Part shown: positions 41,927 through 51,680 of the stretch, piece by piece | How positions within the stretch are numbered: position 1 is the stretch's first letter | How the letters are laid out: each line of letters starts with the position of its first letter | Origin: Photobacterium sanguinicancri | Lineage (GTDB): Bacteria > Pseudomonadota > Gammaproteobacteria > Enterobacterales > Vibrionaceae | Direction: 5' to 3' | DNA: 64,000 bases | NCBI RefSeq assembly: GCF_024346675.1 | Contig: NZ_AP024850.1 | Coordinates: 310,001-374,000, forward strand | Translations under genes and position numbers: made by a program | The notes under the pieces: model-generated | Databases searched by the model: none | What the model was told of the DNA's origin: nothing | What the model saw: only the letters and a program-made list of their open reading frames with translations

Positions 41927-42404
41927 TCGCTCTAATGGGCGCATCTGGATATGGCTGTCCATTATGGTAGCCTTGATATTACAAGCTGCGCCATGGCCCG
42001 GAGAATTAGACCCATTTCGCCCATCTTTGGTATTGTTAGTGACCTTTTACTGGGTGCTCGCCTTACCTCATCGCGTGAATGTGGGGAGTGCGTTATTTAT
42101 CGGCTTATTGTGGGATCTTATGCTAGGTTCCACGCTAGGTGTTCGTGGTTTAATGATGGCGATTGTGTGCTATTTAGTGGCACTCAACTTCCAAGTCTTA
42201 CGTAATCTATCCTTATTACAGCAGGCACTTTTGATTGCCATGTTGACGTTACTTGGAAAGTTAATTGAGTTTTGGGCGGAATACTTAGTCTCAGAAGTCA
42301 CGTTTGAGCCGCAACGCACTTGGGCTATTTTACTTAATTTTATCTTGTGGCCTTGGGTGTTTTTGTTATTACGAAGGATGCGACGTAAGTTCTCAATTCG
42401 TTAA
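41916..42404 (+). CDS. mreD: Rod-shape protein MreD
   Basis: A 162-residue membrane protein with about five helices; residues 36-50 (SLVLLVTFYWVLALP) and 62-90 (FIGLLWDLMLGSTLGVRG) carry the family-typical Trp-Asp-Leu and Gly motifs. It is the third member of the elongasome scaffold and overlaps the mreC end. Confidence 0.93.
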   Translation: MAYSRSNGRIWIWLSIMVALILQAAPWPGELDPFRPSLVLLVTFYWVLALPHRVNVGSALFIGLLWDLMLGSTLGVRGLMMAIVCYLVALNFQVLRNLSLLQQALLIAMLTLLGKLIEFWAEYLVSEVTFEPQRTWAILLNFILWPWVFLLLRRMRRKFSIR

Positions 42405-42460
42405 TAATGTGCAGTGTGGGTGCAAAAATAAAAGTAAAAACACGGTATATACGTATATTT

Positions 42461-42487
42461 AGCAGAGCTCCAGATGGAGCTCTGTTT
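42461..42487 (+). terminator. Hairpin after mreD
   Basis: CAGAGCTCC and GGAGCTCTG pair around AGAT, followed by TTTGT. This is a fairly strong stem with a weak T-run, 58 bases past mreD. It probably gives partial termination before maf. Confidence 0.55.
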
Positions 42488-42554
42488 GTCTGATTTAGCC
42501 TAAAAGCCCACTCTTTGAAGACGTTTTTAGGTGGATAATAGAAAGAAGGTTTTC

Positions 42555-43130
42555 ATGTCAGCGATACAACTGCTTTTAGCTTCGGGATCACCACGTCGAC
42601 AAGAATTATTAGCACAGCTCGGTTATACCTTTAAGCGAATCGTTGTCGATGTAGAAGAGCAGCATCAAGCTCATGAAAGCCCAGCGCAGTATGTACAGCG
42701 TCTCTCACAAGATAAAGCGTTGGCTGGCGTCGCCGCTAGTGAGGGAAATAAGCCCGTTTTAGGGGCTGATACCATCGTTGTCGTTGACGATATTATTTTA
42801 GAAAAACCTGCTGACTTCGCAGATTCCCATCGCATGCTGCGTATGCTATCTGGTCGCGAACATCAGGTTTTAACCGCCGTGACGCTTGCAAAAGCGGGTC
42901 ATATTGAAACCCAGTTAGTTACCACGAAAGTCTGGTTTAAAACCCTGTCAGAGCAAGAAATAGAACTATATTGGCAGAGTGGTGAACCGCAAGATAAAGC
43001 GGGTAGCTACGGCATTCAAGGTATTGGCGGCAAATTCATTGAGCGTATCGATGGCAGTTATTACGCTGTGATGGGGTTACCTTTAGTAGAAACCGACATC
43101 ATGGTTACAGCATTTTTAGAATTAGATTAG
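42555..43130 (+). CDS. maf: Nucleotide pyrophosphatase of the Maf family (YhdE)
   Basis: A 191-residue house-cleaning enzyme that hydrolyses non-canonical or excess nucleoside triphosphates; the YhdE subgroup acts on dTTP and UTP. Visible motifs are ASGSPRRQELL near the N-terminus, GADTIVVVD with the catalytic Asp (about residue 70) and DKAGSYGIQG. The mreD-maf-rng context is that of E. coli yhdE. ATG 42555 has AAGAAGG just upstream; a GTG at 42531 has no ribosome site. Confidence 0.93.
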   Translation: MSAIQLLLASGSPRRQELLAQLGYTFKRIVVDVEEQHQAHESPAQYVQRLSQDKALAGVAASEGNKPVLGADTIVVVDDIILEKPADFADSHRMLRMLSGREHQVLTAVTLAKAGHIETQLVTTKVWFKTLSEQEIELYWQSGEPQDKAGSYGIQGIGGKFIERIDGSYYAVMGLPLVETDIMVTAFLELD

Positions 43131-43138
43131 AGGCAATA

Positions 43139-44608
43139 ATGAGTACAGAATTGCTAATTAATGTAACGCCAAGTGAAACACGCGTTGCAATGATTGAAGC
43201 CGGAACATTACAAGAAGTCCATGTTGAGCGTGAATCTAAGCGCGGCATTGTGGGTAATATTTACAAAGGCCGAGTAAGCCGCGTTTTACCGGGGATGCAA
43301 GCCGCATTTGTTGATATTGGTTTAGATAAAGCCGCCTTCTTGCATGCGTCTGATATTGTTCCGCATACTGAATGTGTTGCTGAAAATGAAAAAAAACAAT
43401 TTCAGGTACTGGATATATCAGAGCTTGTTCGCCAAGGCCAAGATCTTGTAGTTCAAGTTGTCAAAGATCCTCTCGGGACCAAAGGTGCTCGCCTGACGAC
43501 GGATGTTACATTACCGTCGCGCTACCTTGTCTTTATGCCTGGGGCTGGCCATGTTGGTGTTTCTCAGCGCATTGAAAGTGAAAAAGAGCGTGATCGTCTA
43601 AAGAAAGTGGTTTCTCACCATTGTGATGATTTGGGTGGCTTTATTATTCGTACTGCAGCGGAAGGTGCAACGGAAGATGAAGTGGCACAAGACGCAGCCT
43701 TCTTGAAGCACTTATGGCGCAAAGTATTAGAGCGTCGTGTCAAGAATAAGCCTAAATCTATGTTGTACGGTGAGCTTGGTTTAGCACAACGCATTTTACG
43801 TGACTTTGTTGGTACTGAATTAGACAGTATTCAAGTGGATTCGCGTTTAGGCTTCGAAAAACTAAAAGAGTTTACCGATGAGTTTGTCCCTGAGCTCAGT
43901 GATAAGCTGCAGTATTACGCTGGCGAACAGCCAATTTTCGATTTGTTTGACACCGAAAGTGAAATTCAACGTTCACTGGATCGTAAAGTAGAGCTTAAAT
44001 CGGGCGGCTACTTGATTATTGATCAGACTGAAGCCATGACGACAGTTGATATCAATACCGGTGCGTTTGTTGGTCGTCGTAATCTCGAAGAGACTATCTT
44101 CAACACCAATATTGAAGCGACTAAAGCCATTGCTCGTCAGCTACGTTTACGTAACTTGGGTGGCATTATCATTATCGACTTTATCGATATGGCCTCAGAG
44201 GATCACCAACGTCGGGTGTTACTTGCGCTTGAACAAGCATTGTCTTACGACCGAGTGAAGACCAACATTAATGGTTTCACTCAGTTAGGTTTAATCGAGA
44301 TGACGCGTAAGCGTACGCGTGAAAGCATTGAACACGTACTTTGCGGGACTTGTCCTACATGTGAAGGTCGAGGTTCGGTTAAAACGGTTGAAAGCGTGTG
44401 TTATGAAATACTACGCGAGATCACGCGTGTAAACCGCGCTTACGATGCCGATCGCTTTGTCGTATATGTTGCCCCAGCAGTAGCGGAAGCATTGGCTGGT
44501 GATGAGTCTCATGCATTGGCAGAGCTAGAAGTTTTCATTGGTAAGCAAGTGAAGATCAAAGGCGAGCCGTTATATGTGCAAGAGCAGTTTGATGTAGTCA
44601 TGATGTAA
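43139..44608 (+). CDS. rng: Ribonuclease G
   Basis: A 489-residue endoribonuclease that trims the 5' end of 16S rRNA and cuts some mRNAs. The S1 domain lies at 39-128 (GNIYKGRVSRVLPGMQAAFVD), the catalytic DNase I-like part holds TTVDINTGAF and IIDFIDM, and the zinc-link cysteines are in CGTCPTCEGRG (about 403). It lacks the long C-terminal scaffold of RNase E. Its stop codon abuts the region where yhdP begins. Confidence 0.97.
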   Translation: MSTELLINVTPSETRVAMIEAGTLQEVHVERESKRGIVGNIYKGRVSRVLPGMQAAFVDIGLDKAAFLHASDIVPHTECVAENEKKQFQVLDISELVRQGQDLVVQVVKDPLGTKGARLTTDVTLPSRYLVFMPGAGHVGVSQRIESEKERDRLKKVVSHHCDDLGGFIIRTAAEGATEDEVAQDAAFLKHLWRKVLERRVKNKPKSMLYGELGLAQRILRDFVGTELDSIQVDSRLGFEKLKEFTDEFVPELSDKLQYYAGEQPIFDLFDTESEIQRSLDRKVELKSGGYLIIDQTEAMTTVDINTGAFVGRRNLEETIFNTNIEATKAIARQLRLRNLGGIIIIDFIDMASEDHQRRVLLALEQALSYDRVKTNINGFTQLGLIEMTRKRTRESIEHVLCGTCPTCEGRGSVKTVESVCYEILREITRVNRAYDADRFVVYVAPAVAEALAGDESHALAELEVFIGKQVKIKGEPLYVQEQFDVVMM

Positions 44609-44620
44609 GTGAGGCTCTGC

Positions 44621-47600
44621 GTGACAAACGTTACCGTTCGTCTGGCGAGAGGGATGATGTGGCTGGTACTAATTATGTTAGTACTGGCTTCGATTGCTGT
44701 TAGTGGTTTACGTCTTCTTCTTCCTCAGCTTAACGAATATCGCGAACCCATTCGTCAATGGGTTTCTGCGCAGGTCGACATGGACCTGCAAATTGAACAA
44801 GTCGAAGGGCACTGGCGCACATTTGGTCCTTCTTTGATGTTGCAGGGGATCAGCGTTGGTTCATCTGACCTAACTCCATCTTTGGTTAAAGTGGGTGATG
44901 TTGAAGTCCGCTTTGATTTATGGCGATCTGCATTTCAATTACGTCCAGTTTTTAAAGATGTTAGCATTCATGGTCTTGCTGTCGATCTGACTCAAATCCC
45001 CAGTTTAAACCCAAACTTGCCTGACGTAGAGGTAGATCAACCGACACCTGAACATCAAGATAAATTGTCGATTGCCCAGCAATTAGAGCAAGTGTTTTTT
45101 GTTCGCTTAGGTCATTTCTCATTGAAAGATGCCAAAGTGAAAACGTGGACGCCATCGGGTGAAATTGTCCAAATCGATATTAACCAACTTAAATGGGCGA
45201 ATAATAAAGGCGATCATCGTGCGGAAGGCGTGATTAGCATTGTTGGCACCCATTTAAGTGAGCTTGATGTTAGTGCCAATTTATCGGAACAGGGCGATCT
45301 TGAATCGTTATCAGGGCAGATTTATGCCAACGGCAAGAAGTTGTCGTTTACCCCGTGGTTGCGCAAGCAGCTGACTGGTGGTGTCGACATTACCAGTAGT
45401 GAAGTGAATGCGGAGCTTTGGATCTCGTTACAAAACGGTGATGTGACTAATGGCCAAGTCCAACTGACAGACAGTAGCTTATCCTGGCATCAGAACAAAC
45501 AAAGCCACCAAATGGGTATTAAGAACGGGATCATTACGGTTAAGCCTGATCGCGAAGATGATGGTTCAGTCTCGTGGCGGGTTGATACGAATGCGATGTC
45601 ATGGCAAAGCGATAATACGAGCTGGCCAGCATTGAAGCTTGCTGCTGAATGGCAAATGGGTAAGTGGCAGTTAGCGGTTAATACGATCAAACTCGATCAT
45701 TTGCAGCCATTGATGGATTTTTTACCTGACAACGAAGGGATGGATGTATTACGTAAGTTATCACCCTCAGGCTTTGTCAGTGATATCCGTGTTGCTCAAG
45801 TGGGTGAGCAGTCTCCGCGCTTTTCTTTGAAGCTTGAGCAGTTTGGTATTAAGCAATGGGAACTGATTCCAGGCATACACAAACTGGACGCAAATGTCAG
45901 CGGCGATTTGCATTCAGGCCGAGCCATTTTGAGCGTGCAAAATGATGTGCTGCCGTTTGGCGATGTGTTCCAAGCGCCGCTAGCGGTTGATAGTGGTGAT
46001 GTTACAGCTTATTGGCAAGTGAACGATGGTGGTTGGCGACTTTGGAGCGATAGCTTAAAAGTGACCACACCACACCTAGCGATTAATGGTGAGTTTCGGA
46101 TTGATTTCCCAGCAGATAAACCAAGTTGGTTATCATTTTATGGTGAAGCTTCTGCGTATGAAGTAGGTGAAACGTGGCGCTATTTACCGACGTTGTCGTT
46201 GGGAAGAGAACTCACTGATTATCTATCTGCCGCCATTCGCGGTGGGCAGGCGAAAGGCGCTCAACTGCTGTGGTATGGCGATCTGCAAGATTACCCATAC
46301 AGCGATCATAGCGGGATCTTTCAAGCAAAAGTACCACTGGAAAATGCAAAATTCAGCTTTGATACGGAATGGCCCGAGCTGACTGATTTGCAGCTGGACC
46401 TACTGTTTGAGAATGATTTCATGTATCTCGATTCTCGCCATGCTAAAACCATGGGAGCGACAGCGAAAAAGGTCACTGGCGTATCAGAGCTGAGTGAAAA
46501 TGGCCATTTGGAGCTCAACGTTGCTGTTGCTGCTGAAGGTGAAGCTGTTCGCGATTACATGATGGCAACGCCATTAGTTGATTCTGTCGGAGCTGCATTA
46601 TCAACAGTACAAGTTTCGGGGCCTGTTACTGCTGATTTTAAATTGGATATTCCTTTTGATGGCACTGATGTTCGAGCATGGGGTTCAGCCAAACTAGATA
46701 ACAATACGGTTCTTATTGATGCGCCACCACTTGCGCTAGCGCAGGTAAGCGGCAGCATTGGGTTTGATAACGATGTAATTTCAGCGAAAGGATTGAGTGG
46801 CAAGTTACTGGATCAAAAAGTCGATATTGGTTTTGACGGTAAAAGTCTTGAAACGGGTTATCAGGTTGATATTGGTGTGAAAGGCAATTGGCAAGTTGCA
46901 CCGCTTCAGATGCAACTTAATGATCCTTTGCTAGCACATGTTGATGGCCACAGTGAATGGCAAGCGGATGTAGGGGTGAGTTTGCATGATATCGGCTTTA
47001 AATATCAGGTCGATCTTAAAGCGCCGTTATCGAGCCTGTCTAGTGATCTTCCGTATCCATTAACCTTATCGAGCAAGCGCTCAGGCCAAATGGCTAGCTT
47101 GCATGTCGAGGGTAATGGCGATGTGTTAACCGCCGATCTGTTATTGCCGGATGTGAAGTACCGCACGCGTTTGGCATTGACCAAACCGCGCCTAACTTTA
47201 GCATCGAGTTATCTTGCTGTCGGAGGAAGCCAGTTACGCCCATTGGGTAAGCGTACTCATATCGTCAACATTAATAGTGATTACCTTGATGGTGATCGTT
47301 GGATTGATTTGGCCAACGAGGTGATTGAACGTTATGACTCAGCATCGCTGAAAAGCATGAAAACGCCCCCTTCAGCCTTTCCTGAGTTACCGCTACCGAC
47401 TAGGGTGAATGTCCAGCTTAAACGTTTGAGTCTAGCGACGCTTGATTGGCATGATGTTGCGCTTGCTGCGCGTGATAGTCGTAAGCAGTGGCACTTTATT
47501 GTCGGCAGCCGAGAAGCAACCGGTGAAGCATTCTGGCCGCAATATAAGCCGCTGAATGTGGTAATGGATAAAATTCACGTTAATTTACCATTGTTAGAAG

Positions 47601-48538
47601 GGATAGAAGACGATCTTCCTACTGATAAGTACGTACCACAAACGGATGTACCTTTAGCTACCAGTTTTGATCAGAGTGTGATGAAAAACATGCCTGATAT
47701 GGATCTCACGATTAAAGATGCTTGGCTTCAAGGTTACCGTTTAGGGAAGGTATCAGGTCAACTTCGCCATGATGAGTCCACATTAGTACTGCAGAACCTA
47801 CAAATTGATTCTGGGGTAACTTCGTTGAGCCTTGATGGTCACTGGACGTTGGCAAATGGTCAGAATGAAACCCACATCGCTTTTGATATTGATGGTGAAA
47901 ATAGCTCTGACTTAATGGGACGTTTTGGTATTTCGGGCGGGGTAGAAGATGCGTCCTTCAGTAGTTATGCATCGATTCAGTGGCAAGGCGCACCTTGGTC
48001 AATGCACCGTGAAACGTTATCCGGTGAGATTAAAACGGAAACGGGTAAAGGCTTTATCAGTAATGTGGGTGGAGCCGGACGTTTATTAGGTTTATTCAGT
48101 ATTGATTCGATCATCCGTAAAATGCAGCTCGATTTTTCAGGTGTATTTGATAATGGTTTAGCGTTTGATTACATTCGAGGTTCAGGCAAGTTAGATAACG
48201 GCATTTTCACGACTGACGACATAAAAATGAAAGCCCTAGCAGGTGACATGTTTATTCAAGGTAAAGCGAATTTAGTCGATGAAACTGTTGATGCTCGGGT
48301 ACGATTTAATCCCGATCTGACGTCTGGTATTCCGGTCTTAACGGCTTTTGCCATTGCACCGCCGACGGCGTTATATGTATTAGCTATTTCGACTGCGCTA
48401 GCGCCAGTAGTTGATGTATTTACCCAGATTAACTATCAGATCAAAGGGCCAATTGATGCGCCTGTTGTGTCTGAAAAATCCCGCTTTACAGGGGAGTTTG
48501 TGGTACCAGAATCGATGGGTGAAAGTGACAGTAAATAA
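44621..48538 (+). CDS. yhdP: AsmA-like envelope lipid transport protein YhdP
   Basis: A protein of about 1305 residues with one N-terminal membrane helix (about 14-33) and a very long periplasmic beta-rich body (DUF3971 and AsmA-like C-terminal domains). In E. coli, YhdP together with TamB and YdbH moves phospholipids across the periplasm. Length matches E. coli YhdP (about 1266). GTG at 44621 is chosen because GAGG lies 6 bases before it; GTG at 44609 directly abutting the rng stop is the alternative. The rng-yhdP order is conserved. Confidence 0.9.
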   Translation: MTNVTVRLARGMMWLVLIMLVLASIAVSGLRLLLPQLNEYREPIRQWVSAQVDMDLQIEQVEGHWRTFGPSLMLQGISVGSSDLTPSLVKVGDVEVRFDLWRSAFQLRPVFKDVSIHGLAVDLTQIPSLNPNLPDVEVDQPTPEHQDKLSIAQQLEQVFFVRLGHFSLKDAKVKTWTPSGEIVQIDINQLKWANNKGDHRAEGVISIVGTHLSELDVSANLSEQGDLESLSGQIYANGKKLSFTPWLRKQLTGGVDITSSEVNAELWISLQNGDVTNGQVQLTDSSLSWHQNKQSHQMGIKNGIITVKPDREDDGSVSWRVDTNAMSWQSDNTSWPALKLAAEWQMGKWQLAVNTIKLDHLQPLMDFLPDNEGMDVLRKLSPSGFVSDIRVAQVGEQSPRFSLKLEQFGIKQWELIPGIHKLDANVSGDLHSGRAILSVQNDVLPFGDVFQAPLAVDSGDVTAYWQVNDGGWRLWSDSLKVTTPHLAINGEFRIDFPADKPSWLSFYGEASAYEVGETWRYLPTLSLGRELTDYLSAAIRGGQAKGAQLLWYGDLQDYPYSDHSGIFQAKVPLENAKFSFDTEWPELTDLQLDLLFENDFMYLDSRHAKTMGATAKKVTGVSELSENGHLELNVAVAAEGEAVRDYMMATPLVDSVGAALSTVQVSGPVTADFKLDIPFDGTDVRAWGSAKLDNNTVLIDAPPLALAQVSGSIGFDNDVISAKGLSGKLLDQKVDIGFDGKSLETGYQVDIGVKGNWQVAPLQMQLNDPLLAHVDGHSEWQADVGVSLHDIGFKYQVDLKAPLSSLSSDLPYPLTLSSKRSGQMASLHVEGNGDVLTADLLLPDVKYRTRLALTKPRLTLASSYLAVGGSQLRPLGKRTHIVNINSDYLDGDRWIDLANEVIERYDSASLKSMKTPPSAFPELPLPTRVNVQLKRLSLATLDWHDVALAARDSRKQWHFIVGSREATGEAFWPQYKPLNVVMDKIHVNLPLLEGIEDDLPTDKYVPQTDVPLATSFDQSVMKNMPDMDLTIKDAWLQGYRLGKVSGQLRHDESTLVLQNLQIDSGVTSLSLDGHWTLANGQNETHIAFDIDGENSSDLMGRFGISGGVEDASFSSYASIQWQGAPWSMHRETLSGEIKTETGKGFISNVGGAGRLLGLFSIDSIIRKMQLDFSGVFDNGLAFDYIRGSGKLDNGIFTTDDIKMKALAGDMFIQGKANLVDETVDARVRFNPDLTSGIPVLTAFAIAPPTALYVLAISTALAPVVDVFTQINYQIKGPIDAPVVSEKSRFTGEFVVPESMGESDSK

Positions 48539-48560
48539 ACGTCGATAGATAAGTGGCAGG

Positions 48561-48592
48561 GTACTTTTTTCATTGTCGAGGGGCAAAAGTAC
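48561..48592 (+). other. Inverted repeat between yhdP and the nitrilase gene
   Basis: GTACTTTT (48561) and AAAAGTAC (48585) are perfectly complementary with a 16-base loop; three further pairs (GCA/TGC) extend the stem beyond a two-base bulge. It may be a weak terminator or processing signal. Confidence 0.4.
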
Positions 48593-48630
48593 TGCTGTAA
48601 GCGAAATCAACAATCATTCAAGGAGTGAGA

Positions 48631-49476
48631 ATGATGAAGAGCATGATCAATAAGGTTGGCGTCGTACAGATGAATTCAGGTCGAGATCCTGAAGTGAATG
48701 TCGCCAAGCTTAAAAAGAAACTGAAAGGATTGCAGTTACAGGGTGCTCGTTTAGTGATTACGCCAGAAAATGCCCTGATCTTTGGTAGCACTGATGACTA
48801 TCAGCAACATGCAGAAGCATTAGGTGATGGCCCTTTGCAGTCGACAGTTGCCCAAATGGCCGAAAGATTGGGGGTCTGGTTACTGATTGGATCATTTCCA
48901 ATTCGTCAGCAAAGTGGTGCAATGACGAGTACTGCACTGCTTTATGATGATAAAGGCCAGCTTGTCGCACACTATAATAAGCTTCACATGTTTGATGTGG
49001 AGATTGAAGATAAGCACCACAGCTATCGAGAATCAGACACTTTTCAAGCTGGTGACGAAACGGTTGTTGTCGATACACCGTTTGGTCGATTAGGGCTTTC
49101 GATTTGTTATGATGTACGATTCCCCCAGCTTTACAGCGCACTTCGTGCGAAAGGTGCGGATATCATTATCGTGCCAGCTGCATTTACCCGAGTCACAGGG
49201 CAAGCGCACTGGGATGTATTGTTACGTGCTCGTGCGATTGAAAACCAGTGCTGGTTAATTGCCGCTGCACAGTCGGGTGAGCATTTTGACGGTCGTGAAA
49301 CATGGGGCCATTCGATGATTATTGACCCTTGGGGGCAGGTAGTGGCATGCCAAGCACAAGGGACTGGGGTATTAACCGCAGACATTGATTTGAAATTAAG
49401 CCACACTATAAGAACAAATATGCCGGTGATGCAGCATGCAAGATTTGCAGTGCATCAGCGCAACGATAAGAGCTGA
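48631..49476 (+). CDS. Nitrilase-superfamily amidohydrolase (Nit1/Nit2-like)
   Basis: A 281-residue C-N hydrolase. The catalytic triad is visible: E46 in TPENAL, K117 in NKLHMFD and C159 in LSICYDVRFP. YDVRFP and the length place it near the Nit/deaminated glutathione amidase branch. Members clear deaminated glutathione or hydrolyse small amides; the substrate here is not proven. AGGAG sits 5-8 bases before two adjacent ATG codons (48631, 48634). It lies between yhdP and tldD. Confidence 0.85.
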   Translation: MMKSMINKVGVVQMNSGRDPEVNVAKLKKKLKGLQLQGARLVITPENALIFGSTDDYQQHAEALGDGPLQSTVAQMAERLGVWLLIGSFPIRQQSGAMTSTALLYDDKGQLVAHYNKLHMFDVEIEDKHHSYRESDTFQAGDETVVVDTPFGRLGLSICYDVRFPQLYSALRAKGADIIIVPAAFTRVTGQAHWDVLLRARAIENQCWLIAAAQSGEHFDGRETWGHSMIIDPWGQVVACQAQGTGVLTADIDLKLSHTIRTNMPVMQHARFAVHQRNDKS

Positions 49477-49480
49477 GTAG

Positions 49481-50929
49481 ATGACGCTAAAAACTGTAGA
49501 AAACACCATGCTGGATCAATCAGGGATTGGGCGTGACGATCTTCAACGTATTCTTGGTCAAATTGCGACGCGAGATGTTGATTATGCTGATATTTATTTT
49601 CAGTCATGCTGGCACGAATCTTTAGTGCTAGAAGATAGCATTATCAAAGATGGCTCCTTTAACATTGACCGTGGTGTTGGCGTTCGTGCTGTCACTGGTG
49701 AAAAAACAGGTTTTGCTTACTCGGATCAAATTAACGAATTAGCTTTAACGCAAAGTGCAAAAGCTGCACGTGGTATTGCGCGTAAAGGTACCAGCGGTAA
49801 GGTACAAGCCTTTACGGCGGTTGAAGCGCCAATGATTTATGCGGCGATTGATCCGCTCTCAAGTTTTGATAAGTACCAGAAAATCGCGTTACTTGAAGAA
49901 ATTGACGCGTATGTTCGCAGTAAAGAACCTTTGGTAACCGAAGTTTCAGTCAGCATTAATGGTGTGTACGAGCAAGTGCTGGTGGCAGCGCTTGATGGTA
50001 CTTATGCTGCTGATATTCGCCCATTAGTACGTCTGTCAATTAGCGTATTGGTGGAACGTGGTGATAAGCGTGAACGTGGTAGTGCGGGCGGCGGTGGCCG
50101 TTACGGTTATGAATTCTTTATCCAAGAGGAAGCGAACGGTAAAACGGTCGCACTGAACTTTGCTGATGAAGCGATTCGACAGGCATTGGTTAATCTGGAT
50201 GCTGAAGCGGCACCTGCGGGTACTATGCCTGTTGTTTTAGGCGCAGGTTGGCCTGGGGTGCTATTGCACGAAGCAGTAGGTCACGGTTTAGAAGGCGATT
50301 TTAATCGTAAAGAATCATCCATGTTCTCAGGTCAAATGGGCGAACAAGTGACTTCATCGCTTTGTACTATCGTTGATGATGGTACCTTAGCTGATCGTCG
50401 TGGCTCGTTGAACATTGATGATGAAGGCACCCCAGGCCAATACAATGTATTGGTTGAAGGCGGTAAGCTAAAAGGTTACATGCAAGATAAGTTGAATGCG
50501 CGTCTTATGGGCGTAGCTCCAACTGGTAATGGCCGTCGTGAATCTTACGCGCATTTACCTATGCCACGCATGACCAATACTTACATGTTACCAGGCGAAC
50601 ATTCGCGTGAAGAGATTATCTCAAGCGTGAAGAATGGTATTTATGCGCCAAACTTTGGTGGCGGTCAGGTTGATATTACATCCGGTAAGTTTGTATTCTC
50701 GGCATCGGAAGCATACTTGATCGAAAATGGTAAAATCACTCGCCCAATTAAAGGTGCAACCTTGATCGGTAGTGGTATTGAAGCCATGCAGCAAGTGTCG
50801 ATGGTGGGTAATGATCTAGAGATCGATCGCGGTGTGGGTGTGTGTGGTAAAGCAGGTCAAAGCGTGCCTGTTGGTGTAGGACAGCCAACCTTGAAAATTG
50901 ATTCCATGACGGTGGGTGGTACTGACTAG
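49481..50929 (+). CDS. tldD: Metalloprotease subunit TldD
   Basis: A 482-residue protein close to E. coli TldD (481 residues) throughout. With TldE (PmbA) it forms a heterodimeric zinc protease that degrades unfolded peptides and matures or removes peptides such as microcin B17 precursor and CcdA. The zinc motif [11 protein letters not shown] lies near residue 263. Its partner gene pmbA lies about 750 bases downstream, separated only by the inverted darP gene. Confidence 0.97.
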   Translation: MTLKTVENTMLDQSGIGRDDLQRILGQIATRDVDYADIYFQSCWHESLVLEDSIIKDGSFNIDRGVGVRAVTGEKTGFAYSDQINELALTQSAKAARGIARKGTSGKVQAFTAVEAPMIYAAIDPLSSFDKYQKIALLEEIDAYVRSKEPLVTEVSVSINGVYEQVLVAALDGTYAADIRPLVRLSISVLVERGDKRERGSAGGGGRYGYEFFIQEEANGKTVALNFADEAIRQALVNLDAEAAPAGTMPVVLGAGWPGVLLHEAVGHGLEGDFNRKESSMFSGQMGEQVTSSLCTIVDDGTLADRRGSLNIDDEGTPGQYNVLVEGGKLKGYMQDKLNARLMGVAPTGNGRRESYAHLPMPRMTNTYMLPGEHSREEIISSVKNGIYAPNFGGGQVDITSGKFVFSASEAYLIENGKITRPIKGATLIGSGIEAMQQVSMVGNDLEIDRGVGVCGKAGQSVPVGVGQPTLKIDSMTVGGTD

Positions 50930-50951
50930 GTTAGTACTCACTTCATCGTTA

Positions 50952-50988
50952 AAACAATAACGCCAGCATCATGCTGGCGTTATTGTTT
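50952..50988. terminator. Bidirectional terminator between tldD and darP
   Basis: An 18-bp perfect stem centred at 50970, with core AACGCCAGCAT/ATGCTGGCGTT and A/T-rich bases at both outer ends, lies between convergent genes. Confidence 0.85.
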
Positions 50989-51005
50989 GAGTCTAATACA
51001 GAGTA

Positions 51006-51530
51006 TTAGTTGCTCATGTACAGTTCTTTTAAGTACTGGAAAATTTCGCGATATGCTTTCGCTGGCTTTTCCTGTTCTTTTTCTTTATTCGCTTGGCGAA
51101 CAAGTTGGCGTAGACGCTGACGGTCAGCATCTGGGTGATCAACTAAAATAGCATTGATCATACTGTCGCCATTAGTAATGAGCTTATCGCGCTTTTGCTC
51201 AAGCTTTTTCAACTCAACAGTGGTTTGTGAGTGCTTGTTGTTTAGCTTATCCAATGCCGCTTGGATTGGATCAAGATCGATATAGCGCATTTGCTTACCG
51301 ATGTATTGCAGTTGGCGACGACGCGCTTCATTTTTAAAGCGTTGTGCATCTTTGACTGCTGCATGCATATCGTCATCTAGCGGTATTTTTGCTAGTGCAT
51401 TAGGCGTTAAGTTTACTAACTCTTCCCCTAGTTTTTGCAACGCTTCCATGTCACGTTTCATCTCAGTTTTACTTACCCAGATGATTTCTTCTTCTGGTTC
51501 CCAAGGGGCTTTTTGATTTTTACGGCTCAT
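51006..51530 (-). CDS. darP: Ribosome maturation factor DarP (YjgA)
   Basis: A 174-residue protein of the YjgA/DarP family that acts in late 50S subunit assembly. The motif [17 protein letters not shown] is typical, and the remainder is helical and charged, with [13 protein letters not shown]. The ATG at 51530 is taken as start by family alignment; an upstream GTG adds 12 residues with no support. It is divergent from pmbA across 150 bases, as in E. coli. Confidence 0.92.
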   Translation of the reverse strand: MSRKNQKAPWEPEEEIIWVSKTEMKRDMEALQKLGEELVNLTPNALAKIPLDDDMHAAVKDAQRFKNEARRRQLQYIGKQMRYIDLDPIQAALDKLNNKHSQTTVELKKLEQKRDKLITNGDSMINAILVDHPDADRQRLRQLVRQANKEKEQEKPAKAYREIFQYLKELYMSN

Positions 51531-51680
51531 AAAAGGGCTCACTAACCTGCTAATGACAAACCGCACTAATGTCGGTTTGGTGGTAATGGTTCTATTTTAT
51601 CAGTTTAAACACAAATTTGGGCGCAAATTAGCACACGAGAGTGTTATTCTAATTATATCAGCATAACAATAAGTGAAATT